A stretch of 64,000 nt of DNA from Magnaporthiopsis rhizophila. Taxonomy: Eukaryota > Ascomycota > Sordariomycetes > Magnaporthales > Magnaporthaceae. The notes below the pieces were generated by a model that saw only the letters and a list, made by a program, of their open reading frames with translations, was not told where the DNA came from and made no database searches. The stretch spans positions 59,778 through 123,777 of the forward strand of contig PYSS01000114.1 of assembly GCA_003049465.1 (NCBI GenBank). The letters are read 5' to 3'. Position 1 is the stretch's first letter. Every line of letters begins with the position of its first letter. Shown in pieces: positions 10,716-22,500 of the stretch. The translations under genes were made by a program, and so were the position numbers.

Positions 10716-12173
10716 CTCGACGGGGTCGCTAGCGGCTGCTGAGGACGGACGAGCTGTTCTAGTTGCGGGTGAGGCACGGATGAGGAGCGCGGGCTTGTTG
10801 AGGCCCAGACGCCGAGGTGTAGTGGTGGAATTGGAACCGGACCGACACGCAGAGCATCGCCGGACGCGGGTCTGCTCTTGGTTTTGATGGCTTGGCTCGC
10901 TCTAGACAGCCGCCCTGTCGGTGGGCCTGCGAGAGGCGTCCTGTGACATGTCTCGGTGCGGTGGATGATGTCAGGCGGCCACTTGATTGCGGGTCAAGCA
11001 ATGCAAGCCGCAGCTGAGCTGCCGCCGCAGAGCCCTGCCCCTGCAGCTAAGCTATGGACCTCGGTAGCGCTGTCGATTCAGGCCGCATCGAGACCAGCCT
11101 GCCGCCCCTGTCGGTTGGGCAACATGGAACTATCACGTTCTGGTCGGTACAATCTGGTATTTGCCTAGTCTGCCTTCGATAGGCCCCAGGAGGAGCCGGC
11201 CAGGGAGCCAGCCGCCCAGCCACGGGAAATACGACAGGCAGCCAGGGACTTCCATTTTCCCGTCACACGTCCCGTAGAGAGCAAAAAAGGCTGCTTGAAT
11301 GGCACTCCCCAAATAGAACAGCCGAAGGAGAACAGACGACGGCTGTTCCTGCCAATCCAGTCAGTGGTCGCACGTTGGGGCAGCACAACATGCGATTCGT
11401 TGATTACGTAGGATGAGGAAAAGAGTCCCCTGCCAGGCCGTGCCCACTTTGGAATGCCTGGGTTGTTCAAAGGGGAAGAGCGCTGAAACACAGCATTTGC
11501 CTCGGCGTTGGTTGGGCGCCATGTACCTTTGTGGCAGGAGACACGCGGCTCAGGCACCTATCTACAGGCCAGCCTCGCGACCCGATCGAACCGTGCCTCG
11601 CCAGGCTCACCGTTCGAGGCCATGGCTCTTAATATGTGGTCGCCTGCTATAAATTGCCATGGCCGGACATCCATCTCACCCGTGTCCCATCACCAACCTC
11701 TGTGTCCATCCTCCATTCCTTATCTTTTCTCACCAGCCTCAATCCATCTGGTCGGATCCACCACAACCCACGAACGAAGGAGCACAGACACGCTTAGCTC
11801 TTAATTGAGTCATTCTGTGTGAGAAACGACGTGGAAGTCACAGGTCATCAGAGGCGGTAGGTTAATAAATCCCTCTTACTCTTTTTCACCAGTGTGTTAT
11901 TTCATCACTCTGTTCTTTCGAGCGTGAGTAGGTAGGCGCAGGTAGGGTTTATGACGTACCGTGTACCCCTCCAACAGTAAACGGGTTGTTCACGGGAGAA
12001 AAAAATAAAATAAAGAAGAGCCAAGGATCGACAGAAGATCAGCAGAGAAAAGAAAATAATGCCTTTCCCATCATATCCGTTTCATCTCAATTGCGCTCCT
12101 GACAGCATACACACAACATTGGTACCTAACCCGAGTCGACGACATTGTTTGCCAGACGTCGCCGTAGCCGGGA
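10716..12173. other. Divergent promoter region of PHO8 (-) and the hydrolase-phosphatase gene (+)
   Basis: About 1.46 kb without a supported gene. It should contain both promoters and 5' leaders. There are T/A-rich runs around 11870-12060. No conserved open frame was found. Confidence 0.5.
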
Positions 12174-14483
12174 ATGCTTGGTGGCGGCCCTTCGCTGTTT
12201 AGCTCAATCCAAGCTCGCATCGCGCGACTGGTGGGCGACTCCTCAGCGGGGTGCGCGCGTTGGGTCCTGGTGCTGGCCCTGCTTGCCCCGGCCGTCTCCC
12301 TCCTCCTCCTCGCTCGCACTCGACCTATCCGCCAGCGGATGGCCCCATCGTCGGCTGCGGCCGATCCCAAGCAGCCCAGCGACGGTCCGGAGGACTCCCA
12401 AACAAACCAGCAACAGCAACCGCAACAGCAACAGCAACACTGCGCCCACGGTAAGTCCAAGCCTGCTCTGCTCGCCCGGGGGCTAGGTTGCCTCCAGCGG
12501 CCACCCCAGGATACGCCTGACTGACGCATGAGTCTGCCAGACTCCGCCGTAACAGACCCGCCGTTGCTGCAGAAGCACTCGACCTTCAAGTCGTACACTA
12601 CTAGCCACTTCACCTACCCGGCCATACGCACCGTCTACCGTCGCCACCCCAAGATCGATGAGCTGCCCGTCTCGCCCTCACCCATACCCCTGCTCGTCTT
12701 CATCCATGGACTGGGAGGGTCTGCGGCCCAGTTCCAGCCTCTCCTGACCTCGCTGGTCAACGTCTCGTCGTGCCTCGCCGTCGACCTTCCCGGCTGCGGC
12801 CGCTCCGAATTTGCGCCCACCGACTGGGATGCCTACACCACCGATGCTCTCGTCGAGCTTCTCGAGCTTGTCATCGAGGACTACCGCCAGAAGGATGCCG
12901 GTCAACAGGTCGTGTTGATCGGCCACAGCATGGGCGCCGCCCTCGCTGCCCAGCTCGCCAGCAGGACCTCGCCCCGCCGCTCCGTCGTTGCCGATAATGT
13001 CCTTGGCCTCGTTGCCATATGCCCGCCCTCCCAGCCACCCTCGGAGCAGCAGACCTCTCTCTTCCGGAGGCTGCTATGGATTCCTACGCCCATGTTCAAC
13101 CTCTGGCGCGCGTGGGACCGCAGGGGCGGTGTTGAGAGCGCAAGTGTGCGCAGGTTCGTCGGACCCGACGCCGACCTCGAGGCCCGGAGGCGCCAGCACC
13201 GCTTCAACAACCAGAGCCGAACAGCGGTGTGGCGGCGCATCGCTTGGGGATCGCTAGCCGTGTACGAGAACGGTGAGCCGCGGGGCGGCTTTGCAGGGAA
13301 GCGTGTCTGGCAGGGCGTCAACGTTCCCGTGTACCTGATATCAGGGGCCGATGACCATGTCACGCCGCCCGCCGAGGCCGAGAGGATTCGCGAATGGCTC
13401 TCTGTCGGCTGCTCTCAGCATGACGACGGCCAAGGTTCCGAGTCCCACACAATCGTTGACTCTGCCGCCCCCGTCGACTTCCCGGAAGCACCGCTCCAAG
13501 GGACAACGAGCCCGACGCCACCCAGCGAGGATGTAGTCCAGATGACTGCAGAGCCCGGCAGACCCTCAAGCGAGAGCTCGGAGCGGCATGACGACCCTTC
13601 AACCCCACGAGAAGATAGCCCAGGCTTGCCGCCGCTGCGATCCCGCCCCCTCCAAATGGTCGAGTCCGTGACGCTCCCGTCTCCGGCAACGCACGCGCTA
13701 CTCTATACACCGTCTACCGAACGCGTCCTGGCGGGTCTCGTGTCGGACTTCCTCAGCACCAGTGTCAGTCCGCGCCTGTCGCTGGGCTGGCAGCTGCAGT
13801 ACCTCTCGAGGGAGGGCAAGTGGGACGTCAAGAACCTGGCCAAATGGCGTGAGGTGGAGCAGGTATCAAAGCCCATAGCGGGCATCTTCCGGGCCATGAA
13901 GACGCTGCGCGAGGTGGACGAAACGCACTGTCCCGCCGCGTTCGTAGCAAAATGGGGTCACACCATCAAGGACGTCATTGACATATCGCACGATACGCCC
14001 GTGTACGATTCGCGTGGGCTCGAATCTGGCGGCATCCGCTATCACAAATTCCCCACCGTCTCCAAAATCCCTCCAACCGACGACGAGATCAATGCTTTTA
14101 TTGCCCTGGTCGACAAGATCCGGGCGGAGCAGCAGGCGAAGTTGCAGAGCGAGGCTGCAGACGCTGCATCCAGGGGCGAGGTAGACGCCCAGCGGACGTA
14201 TATGACGGCCGTCCATTGCCATTATGGTAAAAACAGGTTCGTAGGCCTCCCCACTCGCATCTTGCATGGTACCTAGACCTGGGCTTGGGCATAGCCGGCT
14301 GACTGATAGCTGACCCCTCTCCTCAGGACCGGCTACTTTATCGTTTGCTACCTGGTCGAGCGCTGTGGCTTTGATGTCCAAACAGCCATTAGCGAGTTTG
14401 CGCGGGCGCGACCTAACGGCATCCGACACCAACACTTTCTCGATAAACTACATGTTAAGTACTCTCTGCGAAGGAAGCGATGA
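12174..14483 (+). CDS. Membrane-anchored alpha/beta hydrolase fused to a capping-enzyme-like cysteine phosphatase
   Basis: Exons 12174-12450, 12541-14236 and 14327-14483; the two introns are 90 nt each with good signals, and the frames join to give 709 aa. Residues about 29-47 are a transmembrane anchor (WVLVLALLAPAVSLLLLA), followed by a Gln-rich linker. The alpha/beta hydrolase domain follows: FIHGLGG (about 148, oxyanion region), GHSMGAA with Ser about 222, SGADDHV with Asp about 363-364, and a candidate His at about 477 after a disordered insert of roughly 100 aa. The C-terminal domain ends in HCHYGKNRTGY (Cys 652, Arg 658), the HC(X)5R loop, then RPNGIRHQHFLDKLHVKY. This arrangement resembles RNA 5'-triphosphatase-type phosphatases such as capping enzyme and DUSP11 more than protein phosphatases. 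Intron 2 splits the catalytic Arg codon. An ATG at 12528 inside intron 1 would give a version without the anchor. Substrates are unknown. Confidence 0.85.
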
Positions 14484-14799
14484 ACCGCGTCGATCCGTCA
14501 GCGTCTTGTTTGGCAGCGTTTGGTCTCTAGGTTGGTCAGATAGTTACAGTGGGTTGGCACAGCATCCCCGTGCGGTTTTATGGATATAATTCAAATCATG
14601 GCGTTAACACTGGTGCTCGGTTGGTCCCTGGATAAATGGTAGGGACAAGGGACGGTTATCTACTTTGAGTAGATCCTGGTGGTCGGTGTTCTGTTGTAGC
14701 CAAACGGGGTAGACAGTGTTTCCTGAGAATGTTTGATATCATCACCCCTCGCAGCCTTGTTCGATGCAAAGATCATGAATCCTAGCACCATCTCATATC
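14484..14799. other. Convergent 3' intergenic region (fusion gene / HRI1)
   Basis: A 316-bp space between converging genes with nothing recognisable beyond probable 3' flanks. Confidence 0.5.
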
Positions 14800-15564
14800 T
14801 TAAGCGTGCTCGACCACCTCCCAAACGTTGACACCCTCACGCAGCTCCTTTCCAACCTCGAGCAGCTCAGACAGACGCCCGATGATCTGCTCACAAGGCA
14901 CGGGAACAGTGCCTATCCTCGCCGCCGCTCTCCACTCTCCTCCTTCTTCCTCCTCCCTCCACTGCCATCTCTCGGCCCCGAGCTCCTCGCCGACGCGTAT
15001 CAGACCCTGGCAGTAACTCCCTAGCAGCACCACCATCCCACGCGTCCCGCGGCCGGGGTCGTCCAGGCGCAGAACGACGCATCGAGGCCCGCCCGTCTCG
15101 CCACCATTACCCCCACCAGACAACAACGGGATAGCCGTGGGCTCCTCGTCAGCCCACAGCTCCTCGTAGTCAGCCTCCCGTCCCGTGGCCGGGTTGACCA
15201 TGCGGCCCTTCTCGAGCGTCTCGGTCCCTCCCGGCTGCGGAAACATGTCGCCCTCGTCCGTGGCAGTCGCGGGGTCGGCATCCGCCGCGACGCTCGAGTC
15301 GATCCAGTGAGTCCAGCGCGAGCGCGTCACGTTGTCGCCGGCCTCGTTCGTGCGCGTCCATGATTCTGACGTGCCTGCGATGGCCCAGTCGAGGCGTGTG
15401 GCGGGGAGGAGGACTGTCGCCGTCGCCGCCTCGGCTGGTGTGGGATCTAGGATGCGCAGGTCGACGAAACGGCGCGCCGGGGAGGTGAGCACGATGGTTG
15501 ATGTTGGCTCTTGGGGCGGGGCTGGGGGCCAGCGGATGTATCTTCTGATGGAAATGCTCCCCAT
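14800..15564 (-). CDS. HRI1: HRI1 family protein
   Basis: A single exon of 254 aa, near the 244 aa of yeast Hri1, a protein that binds the casein kinase Hrr25 and is also linked to Sec72 and the cytosol. The start MGSISIRRYIRW is the first ATG of the frame. The two-part beta-barrel family pattern is seen as RFVDLRIL, LDWAIAGTSESW, HWIDS, TLEKGRMVNPATG, YEELW and, in the second half, CVVLRLDD and MVVLLGSYCQGLIRVGEEL, then AARIGTVPVP near the end. Biochemical function is unknown even in yeast. The gene is tandem with and downstream of NIP1. Confidence 0.85.
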   Translation of the reverse strand: MGSISIRRYIRWPPAPPQEPTSTIVLTSPARRFVDLRILDPTPAEAATATVLLPATRLDWAIAGTSESWTRTNEAGDNVTRSRWTHWIDSSVAADADPATATDEGDMFPQPGGTETLEKGRMVNPATGREADYEELWADEEPTAIPLLSGGGNGGETGGPRCVVLRLDDPGRGTRGMVVLLGSYCQGLIRVGEELGAERWQWREEEEGGEWRAAARIGTVPVPCEQIIGRLSELLEVGKELREGVNVWEVVEHA

Positions 15565-16215
15565 TTTTTTTTCTGTCTCCTTTGGATCTGCTTATCTCTT
15601 GTGTCTTCTGTGCCGTTGTATTTGATCGAGTTGAGTGTTGACCGGCTGGGTAGATCCAGTCGACGACGGGCAGAAAGAGTTTGATACGTAGCTGGCTATG
15701 ACCAGGTGCTCTAGCTGCCTCTGTTTATGCAACAACTCACATCGATATTTTCCAGCGGTGCTAGTCGATGTTTGTCAACCCCGCTCTGCAACCTACTTTT
15801 CTTCGCCCACCGACCTCGCAGGCCTCACGTATGCAACACCTCCGAACCAGAGCTGACGGCTTCGATTCGACTCAACCGCCTTCTCCGACTCAACACACTG
15901 GTTACAATCACGTGCGTCTCGAGTCTTTACAAACTCAGACTTCATACCAACCGACAGCCCACACAAGACAAGGCATAACTCCATACACAATAACAATTAT
16001 ACCCGTACCCAGCATTCATAACACCTAGACGGGGCCAACCCAGGTCCAGAAGCCACCGGACCGAAATGCAGACCCATCCTCTCTACCTGTGGGGGCTATG
16101 AAGCACGTTTTTGTCTTCACCGACTGGACTGCCCTGCCAAGCCCAATGAATGCAATGAACCAGCTAAGAAACGACGGACTGAGAAAAAAAAGAACACTTG
16201 TTGAAGGAAAAACCT
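15565..16215. other. Intergenic region between NIP1 (3' end) and HRI1 (promoter)
   Basis: About 650 bp holding the HRI1 promoter and the NIP1 3' flank. Small open frames on both strands have no domain. Nothing else seen. Confidence 0.5.
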
Positions 16216-18961
16216 CTACCCGCGCACGCCCAATGCACCGCCGGTGAACTGCGTTCCGCCAGCCTGCCGTTGCGCGTTGCCGATCCGTGGGCCTCCCCTG
16301 CCGCCGCCCCTGCCTCCCCGCTGACCACCACGGCCGCCCCTGCCGCCCTGCCTCTCGAACGCGTTGCTCGTGCCCTGTGTTCGCTGCTCCAGTGTGCGCT
16401 CGTTGGACTCGATGAGCGAGCTTGCCTTGTCCGATAGCGTGAGCGCCAGGCTCTGCAGCCGGCTGAGCTCGACGCCCTTGCGGAAGATGACCGTCTGCTT
16501 GACCTGATCGAGCGCCGCCGCAAGCTCCTCGTGGCTGATCATTTTGCTGATCACGGCCGAGACCTTGACCGGGTCCAGCTCAAACATGGTGCTGAGCGTC
16601 TCCACGCTGAGCGTGTCGTAGAAGGGCGCGTATGTGAACAGGTACGTCCGCAGGCCCTCCTCCTGGATCTGCTTGGCCAGCATGGCCTTGATGGCCTCGG
16701 CGCTTGGCATCAGCTCCCAGATCTTGATGCTGTGGATAAACGTCGTCGCCTTCTTCCACTCGCCAGCAGCCAGTGCCTTGGATGCCTGCATCACATGGTC
16801 CCTCGTGTTCTCCGGGGGGCCCGTGAAGATCTGGCGCTCGTGGTACTCGAGCATGCGGCGGTACGTCTTGCTGATGATGCGCTTCTTGATGTCCGGGGAC
16901 GAGCCGGTCTGGGCGAGGAGCGGAATCTCGAGCAGCATGCTGCAAGTCAGGTACACGCACTCCAGCAGCTCCAGGTTGATATGCATGTGGAACGGCAGTT
17001 GCCGTTGCCTCTCCAGCCTCTCCTGCTCGGGAGAAACCTGGTTGAACCTCTGGATCATGACACCCTGCGCGAGCAGCTCCTTCTGCCGACCGCTGCCGCA
17101 GATCTCCTGCAGCGTGTTTTGTGCGTCGTACACGAGACCCTTACGGAACGCGCAGAGGCCGACCTGGACAAGCGTTCTGTTGTACAGAATCTGGGTCAGG
17201 ACGTCGAAGTTGTTGATCGACTCCTGCAAGTGCGACATGAGCATCATGTCCCTCGACTTGTAGTAGTCGTCGTGCAGTGCCAGGAAGTAGATTTGGCACA
17301 GCATCGCTCGTGCCCTGTGGATGCCCTCGCTGTTGACGAACAGGTAGTTGCAGAGGACGTTGACTAGCAGCGGCGCGTCGACCGTCTCCGGACGGGGCGT
17401 TATGCTCGATTCGACACTGGCGGCCGCCTCCTTCCAACAGTTCTCCTCCAGGATCTTGACGACTTGCGAGGGCTTCACGGTTTTCGGGTTAGCAAGCGTC
17501 CGATAGGGTTTCACGTGCTGATTCGCTGCCAGCTTACCTTGAAGTAGACGTGGTCCAGGCGGCGCATGACGACACGGTTCACGCCCTCCTGAGGAACGTC
17601 GAGAGCGGGGTCCTTACGAAGACCCTCGTAGTACAGCTGGCCGCGGAAGATGATGTTGTAAAGAGCACCCTCGTCGGTGAGGCGCTCAATGTACTCTGAG
17701 GTGTGGGGGTCGATGGCCTGGAGGGAGCGGGTAAGCTCGTCGTCGAGACGCTCCACGTACGAGACGATGCTTCCGGGGATCTTGATGTACTTCTCCCCCT
17801 TCCCAAGCACAGGAGGCTTGTCGTCGTCATCCCACTCCTCAGCGTTCTCGAGAACGATGTAGTCCTTGTTCTCATCCAGCACCGTCAGGAGCAGCGATAG
17901 CTCCTTCTCCGCTGCCTTCCAGTGCTCGACGGGAAGGGCCGAGCCGGTGCTGGTGCCGATGTCGAAGCGCGACGAGATAAGCGCGAGCAGGACACGGATC
18001 CTCTGATAGGGAGTGACGGCAATCTCCCCCAGCTTCTCCATGATCTTGATCTGCTCGAAGCGGTCCGTGTTCTTCTTGCCACGCGACTCGAGAATAGATC
18101 GTAGGTGCTTGAAGATGCTCTCTGGGGTGAACTGTAGAGTCCGGCCACCCTTGCCGACGGTCGCGAAGCCCTCGTCGTCCTCCCCAGCAGCGGCAGCCTC
18201 GGCGTCCATGTCGGACAGCCTGACCTTCTTGACGGGCTTCGGCGCGGGCTCCTCCTCCTCCTCGTCCGTGTCCATCATGAACCCGAACTCGTCGGCCTTG
18301 TACGCCTCAATCTGCGTCTGGTATTCCTTGTTGGTCTTCTTGATGCGCTGTTTGACAGCGTTCAGGCCACGAGCATTGGTAGCGTTCATCTTCTTGGGTG
18401 TGACCTTCTGTTTCGCCAGAGTCTCGTTCATGAAGTCCTCCAGATCTGCCAGGCACTTGATGTAGATCTTGGGCGTAGGGGTACCGGTGCGCAGCTTCTC
18501 GACCTGCCGGTTGAGCTTGTCGAACTCTGGGGGGAAACAATGGGGTTAGCCTGGGCACTCGCGACGGTCTTGGCAAACAATACAACAACGACTCGGATGC
18601 GGGGTGACAAACCCGTGGAGATGGAGCCCCAGTCGTTGATCTTCTGGTTGTTGGTAATGGTGGTGATGATCGCTTCCAACTCCTCGAACCGCTTGTCCTT
18701 TGCGCTCTTGACCTTTGTGGTGGCCTCGGCATCGCTGTCGTCCTCTGACGAGGACTCATTGTCGGCCAAGAATTTGTTCGCGCCGCTCTTCTTCACGCCG
18801 CCCTCCTCCTCAGACGACGACGACTCATCGTCGCCGGAGCCTTCATTGTCGGACTCATCGCCCTCCTCCTGCTGCGATACCTCATCATCGGAGTAGAGCT
18901 CCTCCTCGTCGGAGCTGCTCTCGCTCGAGCTATCGTTTCCACCTCGAAAGAACCGCGACAT
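16216..18961 (-). CDS. NIP1: Translation initiation factor eIF3 subunit C (NIP1)
   Basis: A core scaffold subunit of eIF3 that binds the 40S ribosome, eIF1 and eIF5. Three exons on the minus strand: 18961-18613, 18526-17538 and 17472-16216. Introns are 86 nt and 65 nt; the short one is placed by the conserved join HVYFK/PSQVVKILEENCW and has a GCTAAC branch point. The protein has 864 aa, the family's usual length. The first 85 residues are highly acidic (SSDEEELYSDDE), as in all eIF3c. The middle holds the eIF3c N-terminal domain (FDKLNRQVEKLRTG, CLADLEDFMNETLAKQK). The PCI/winged-helix region lies near residues 640-800 (FYDTLSVETLSTMFEL, ISHEELAAALDQ). The C-terminus is an RGG-rich tail likely to bind RNA. 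Confidence 0.96.
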
Positions 18962-19557
18962 GGCGGGCGACGCGCACGACTGGCGGAACTGAGAGTATCG
19001 GTTTGGCTAGACGTTCGACCGGCGACGGTGCTGCTGGCGCTGAGCGAGGGCAAGCAAGCACTCCCTCACTTTTTTTGTGAATAAATGGCGGGGTCGATGG
19101 GGTCTATTTTTCCTTAGCGGAAATCGAATTGTGTGTTGTGGCTTTGCGCCGGCCCGTGCGCCGAGTGGGAAAGCATTTGCCTTTTGCAGTATTAGCTAAG
19201 AGGCGCTAGTCCCAAAGTGGCTTAGTCGGAGCCTGGCGCGTCTGCAGCTCAACTGCACGCCCGCCTGAGAAATCTCAAGAGCTCGATCGTCCAAAAGTTG
19301 CGACCGCGCAAAACCCTTCGAGCCGTCAACCACGACGAGGGAACCACCACTTTCTATCAACCGCCATCGCTGTGAACCTGTGCGGTGCATCCAAATCGGC
19401 CATTCAGGCCTCACGCGAGACTCTATTCTTTGTTTACAGAAGCACTCGCCCGGAGACGTTCCGAGCTTGACGTGTCGCCGCGAGCCTTTTGAGCACCAAG
19501 CCTGCTTCGGCAGCACGGTTGGTGAAGTCGGGCTCACGCTCACCGGCACCAGCCAGC
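18962..19557. promoter_or_regulatory. Shared divergent promoter region of NIP1 (-) and PRP8 (+)
   Basis: The two start codons are 596 bp apart on opposite strands, so both promoters must lie here or in the leaders. No telo-box or HomolD-like element was noticed. No gene of its own is seen. Confidence 0.6.
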
Positions 19558-22500
19558 ATGGCGTTCCCACCGCCGCCTCCCGGATGGGGCCCTCCACCGC
19601 CTCCTCCTTCCGGCCCTCCACCTCCACCATCATCGGCGCTCCCTCCTCCGCCTCCTCCATCCACATCGTCGCTCCCCCCACCCCCGTCGATTCCTGCGCC
19701 GCCTCCTCCCGGCTACCGATCATCCAACGACACGCAGGCCGCCAAGTTGGAACAAAAAAAGAAAGAATGGCTTCGCCTGCAGAGGAATCGGTTTGGCGAG
19801 AAGCGCAAGGGCGGCTTCGTCGAGACGCAGAAGGCAGACATGCCGCCAGAGCATCTGCGTAAGATCGTCAAGGATATCGGTGACGTTTCGCAGAAGAAGT
19901 ACACCAACGACAAGCGCAGCTACCTGGGCGCCTTGAAGTTCATGCCCCACGCCGTCATGAAGCTTCTGGAGAACATGCCCATGCCCTGGGAGTCGGCAAG
20001 AGAGGTCAAGGTGCTGTACCATGTTAATGGTTGTCTCACTCTCGTGAACGAAGTCCCTCGCGTTATCGAGCCCGTCTTCCACGCACAGTGGGCGACCATG
20101 TGGATCGTTATGCGGAAAGAGAAGCGGGATCGCAGGCTGTTCAAGCGCATGCGGTTCCCGCCATTCGACGACGAGGAGCCTCCGCTGTCCTGGTCGGAAA
20201 ACATCGAGGACGTGGAGCCCTTGGAGCCAATCCAGCTGGAGCTGGACGAGGATGAGGACGAGCCCGTGTATGAATGGTTTTACGAGCATCGGCCTCTTCT
20301 GGACACCCCGCACGTCAACGGGCCGAGCTACAAGGAATGGAACATGAGCCTTCCTCAGATGGCGACGCTCTTCCGGTTAAGCCTGCCGCTCTTCACCGAC
20401 GTCACGGACCCCAACTACTTCCACCTCTTTGAGCGCAAGGCCTTCTTCACTGCCAAGGCGCTCAACGTCGCACTCCCTGGTGGGCCGCGCTTCGAGCCTC
20501 TGTACAAGGACATCGACCCCAACGACGAAGAATTCGGCGAGTTCAACGCCATCGACCGCATCATCTTCCGAAATCCCACGCGCACCGAGGTCCGCGTTGC
20601 GTTCCCTTTTCTGTATAACCAGCTGCCTAGGAGCGTGCAAATATCATGGCACTCGCACCCCCAGATCGTCTACCGGCGGACCCAGGACCCGAGCTTGCCC
20701 GCGTTCCACTTCGACAAAAACCTCAACCCAATCTCGTCGCGCGCCGTGGCGCCCAAGAACCTGACGGTGAGCCATGAGGATGACATCTTTGGACCAGGCA
20801 ACGATGAGGAGCCCGAGCTGGGCGCGTTCGAGCTTCCTCCTTCCTGCGAGCCTTTCCTCAACGATAAGGACCTCTTCACCGAAACCACGGCCGATGCCAT
20901 CCAACTGTGGTGGGCCCCCTACCCGTTCGACCGCCGATCCGGGAGGATGGTCAGGGCTCAGGATGTACCTCTGATCAAGCAGTGGTACCTCGAACACTGC
21001 CCTCCCAAGCAGCCCGTCAAGGTCCGCGTGTCGTACCAGAAGCTGCTAAAAACCTATGTGCTCAACGAGCTGCACAAGAAGAAGCCCAAGACGACTCAGA
21101 AGCAGAGCCTGCTGCGGACTCTGAAGCAGACCAAATTCTTCCAGCAGACTACCATCGACTGGGTTGAGGCTGGTCTGCAGGTTTGCCGACAGGGCTTCAA
21201 CATGCTGAATCTCTTGATCCACCGCAAGAACCTGACCTACCTCCACCTGGACTACAACTTCAACCTGAAGCCTGTCAAGACCCTGACCACAAAGGAGCGG
21301 AAAAAGTCTCGTTTTGGAAATGCCTTCCATCTCATGCGAGAGATTTTGAGGCTTACCAAGCTCATTGTCGACGCCCAAGTGCAGTACCGACTGGGAAACA
21401 TTGATGCCTTCCAGCTCGCAGACGGTATCCTCTATGCATTCAATCACGTGGGCCAACTTACGGGCATGTACCGGTACAAGTACAAGCTCATGCACCAGAT
21501 TCGCTCCTGCAAGGATCTCAAGCATCTGATTTACTACCGATTCAATGCTGGTCCTGTCGGCAAGGGCCCTGGCTGTGGTTTCTGGGCGCCTGCCTGGCGA
21601 GTCTGGCTGTTCTTCATGCGCGGTATTATCCCTCTTCTGGAGCGATGGCTTGGAAACCTGCTCTCACGTCAGTTCGAGGGCCGACATAGCAAGGGTGTAG
21701 CAAAGACCGTCACCAAGCAGCGCGTCGAATCTCACTTCGACCTCGAGCTGCGCGCATCTGTCATGGCAGACCTGATGGACATGATGCCCGAGGGCATCAG
21801 GCAGAACAAGGTCAACACGGTTCTCCAGCATCTGTCTGAAGCCTGGAGGTGCTGGAAGAGCAACATCCCATGGAAGGTGCCCGGCCTGCCTGCCGCCATT
21901 GAGAACATCATCCTGCGGTACGTCAAGGCCAAGGCCGACTGGTGGATCTCGGTCGCGCACTACAACCGTGAGCGTATCCGGCGCGGTGCTACTGTGGACA
22001 AGACGGTTGCCAAGAAGAACGTGGGCCGTCTCACCCGCCTCTGGCTCAAGGCCGAGCAGGAGAGACAGCACAACCACATGAAGGACGGCCCATATGTGTC
22101 CTCGGAGGAGGCCGTCGCCATCTACACCACGACCGTGCACTGGCTTGAATCACGCAAATTCTCGCCCATCCCTTTCCCCAGCGTCTCGTACAAGCACGAC
22201 ACCAAGATCCTCATCCTCGCCCTCGAGCGCCTGCGAGAGTCGTACTCCACCAAGGGCCGGCTGAACCAGAGCCAGCGCGAGGAGCTGGCTCTCATTGAGC
22301 AGGCTTACGACAGCCCGGGCACCACACTAGAACGTATCAAGCGCTTCCTCCTCACGCAGCGGGCGTTCAAGGAAGTCGGCATTGATATGAACGATAATTA
22401 TAGCACCATCAACCCGGTCTATGACATTGAGCCCATCGAGAAAATTTCCGACGCCTACCTCGATCAGTACTTGTGGTACCAGGCCGACCAGCGCCACCTG

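Noticed and set aside
12071..12613. Minus-strand open frame over the first exon of the fusion gene
   Set aside because: The plus strand has a clean membrane-anchor exon that splices in frame to the hydrolase; the minus-strand frame is a Cys/Arg/Ser-rich shadow.
17473..17537. A 20-nt intron (17537 to 17518) in NIP1 that would keep a longer exon 3
   Set aside because: Too short to splice. The 65-nt intron ending at 17473 has a proper branch point and restores the conserved HVYFK/PSQVVKILEENCW join.
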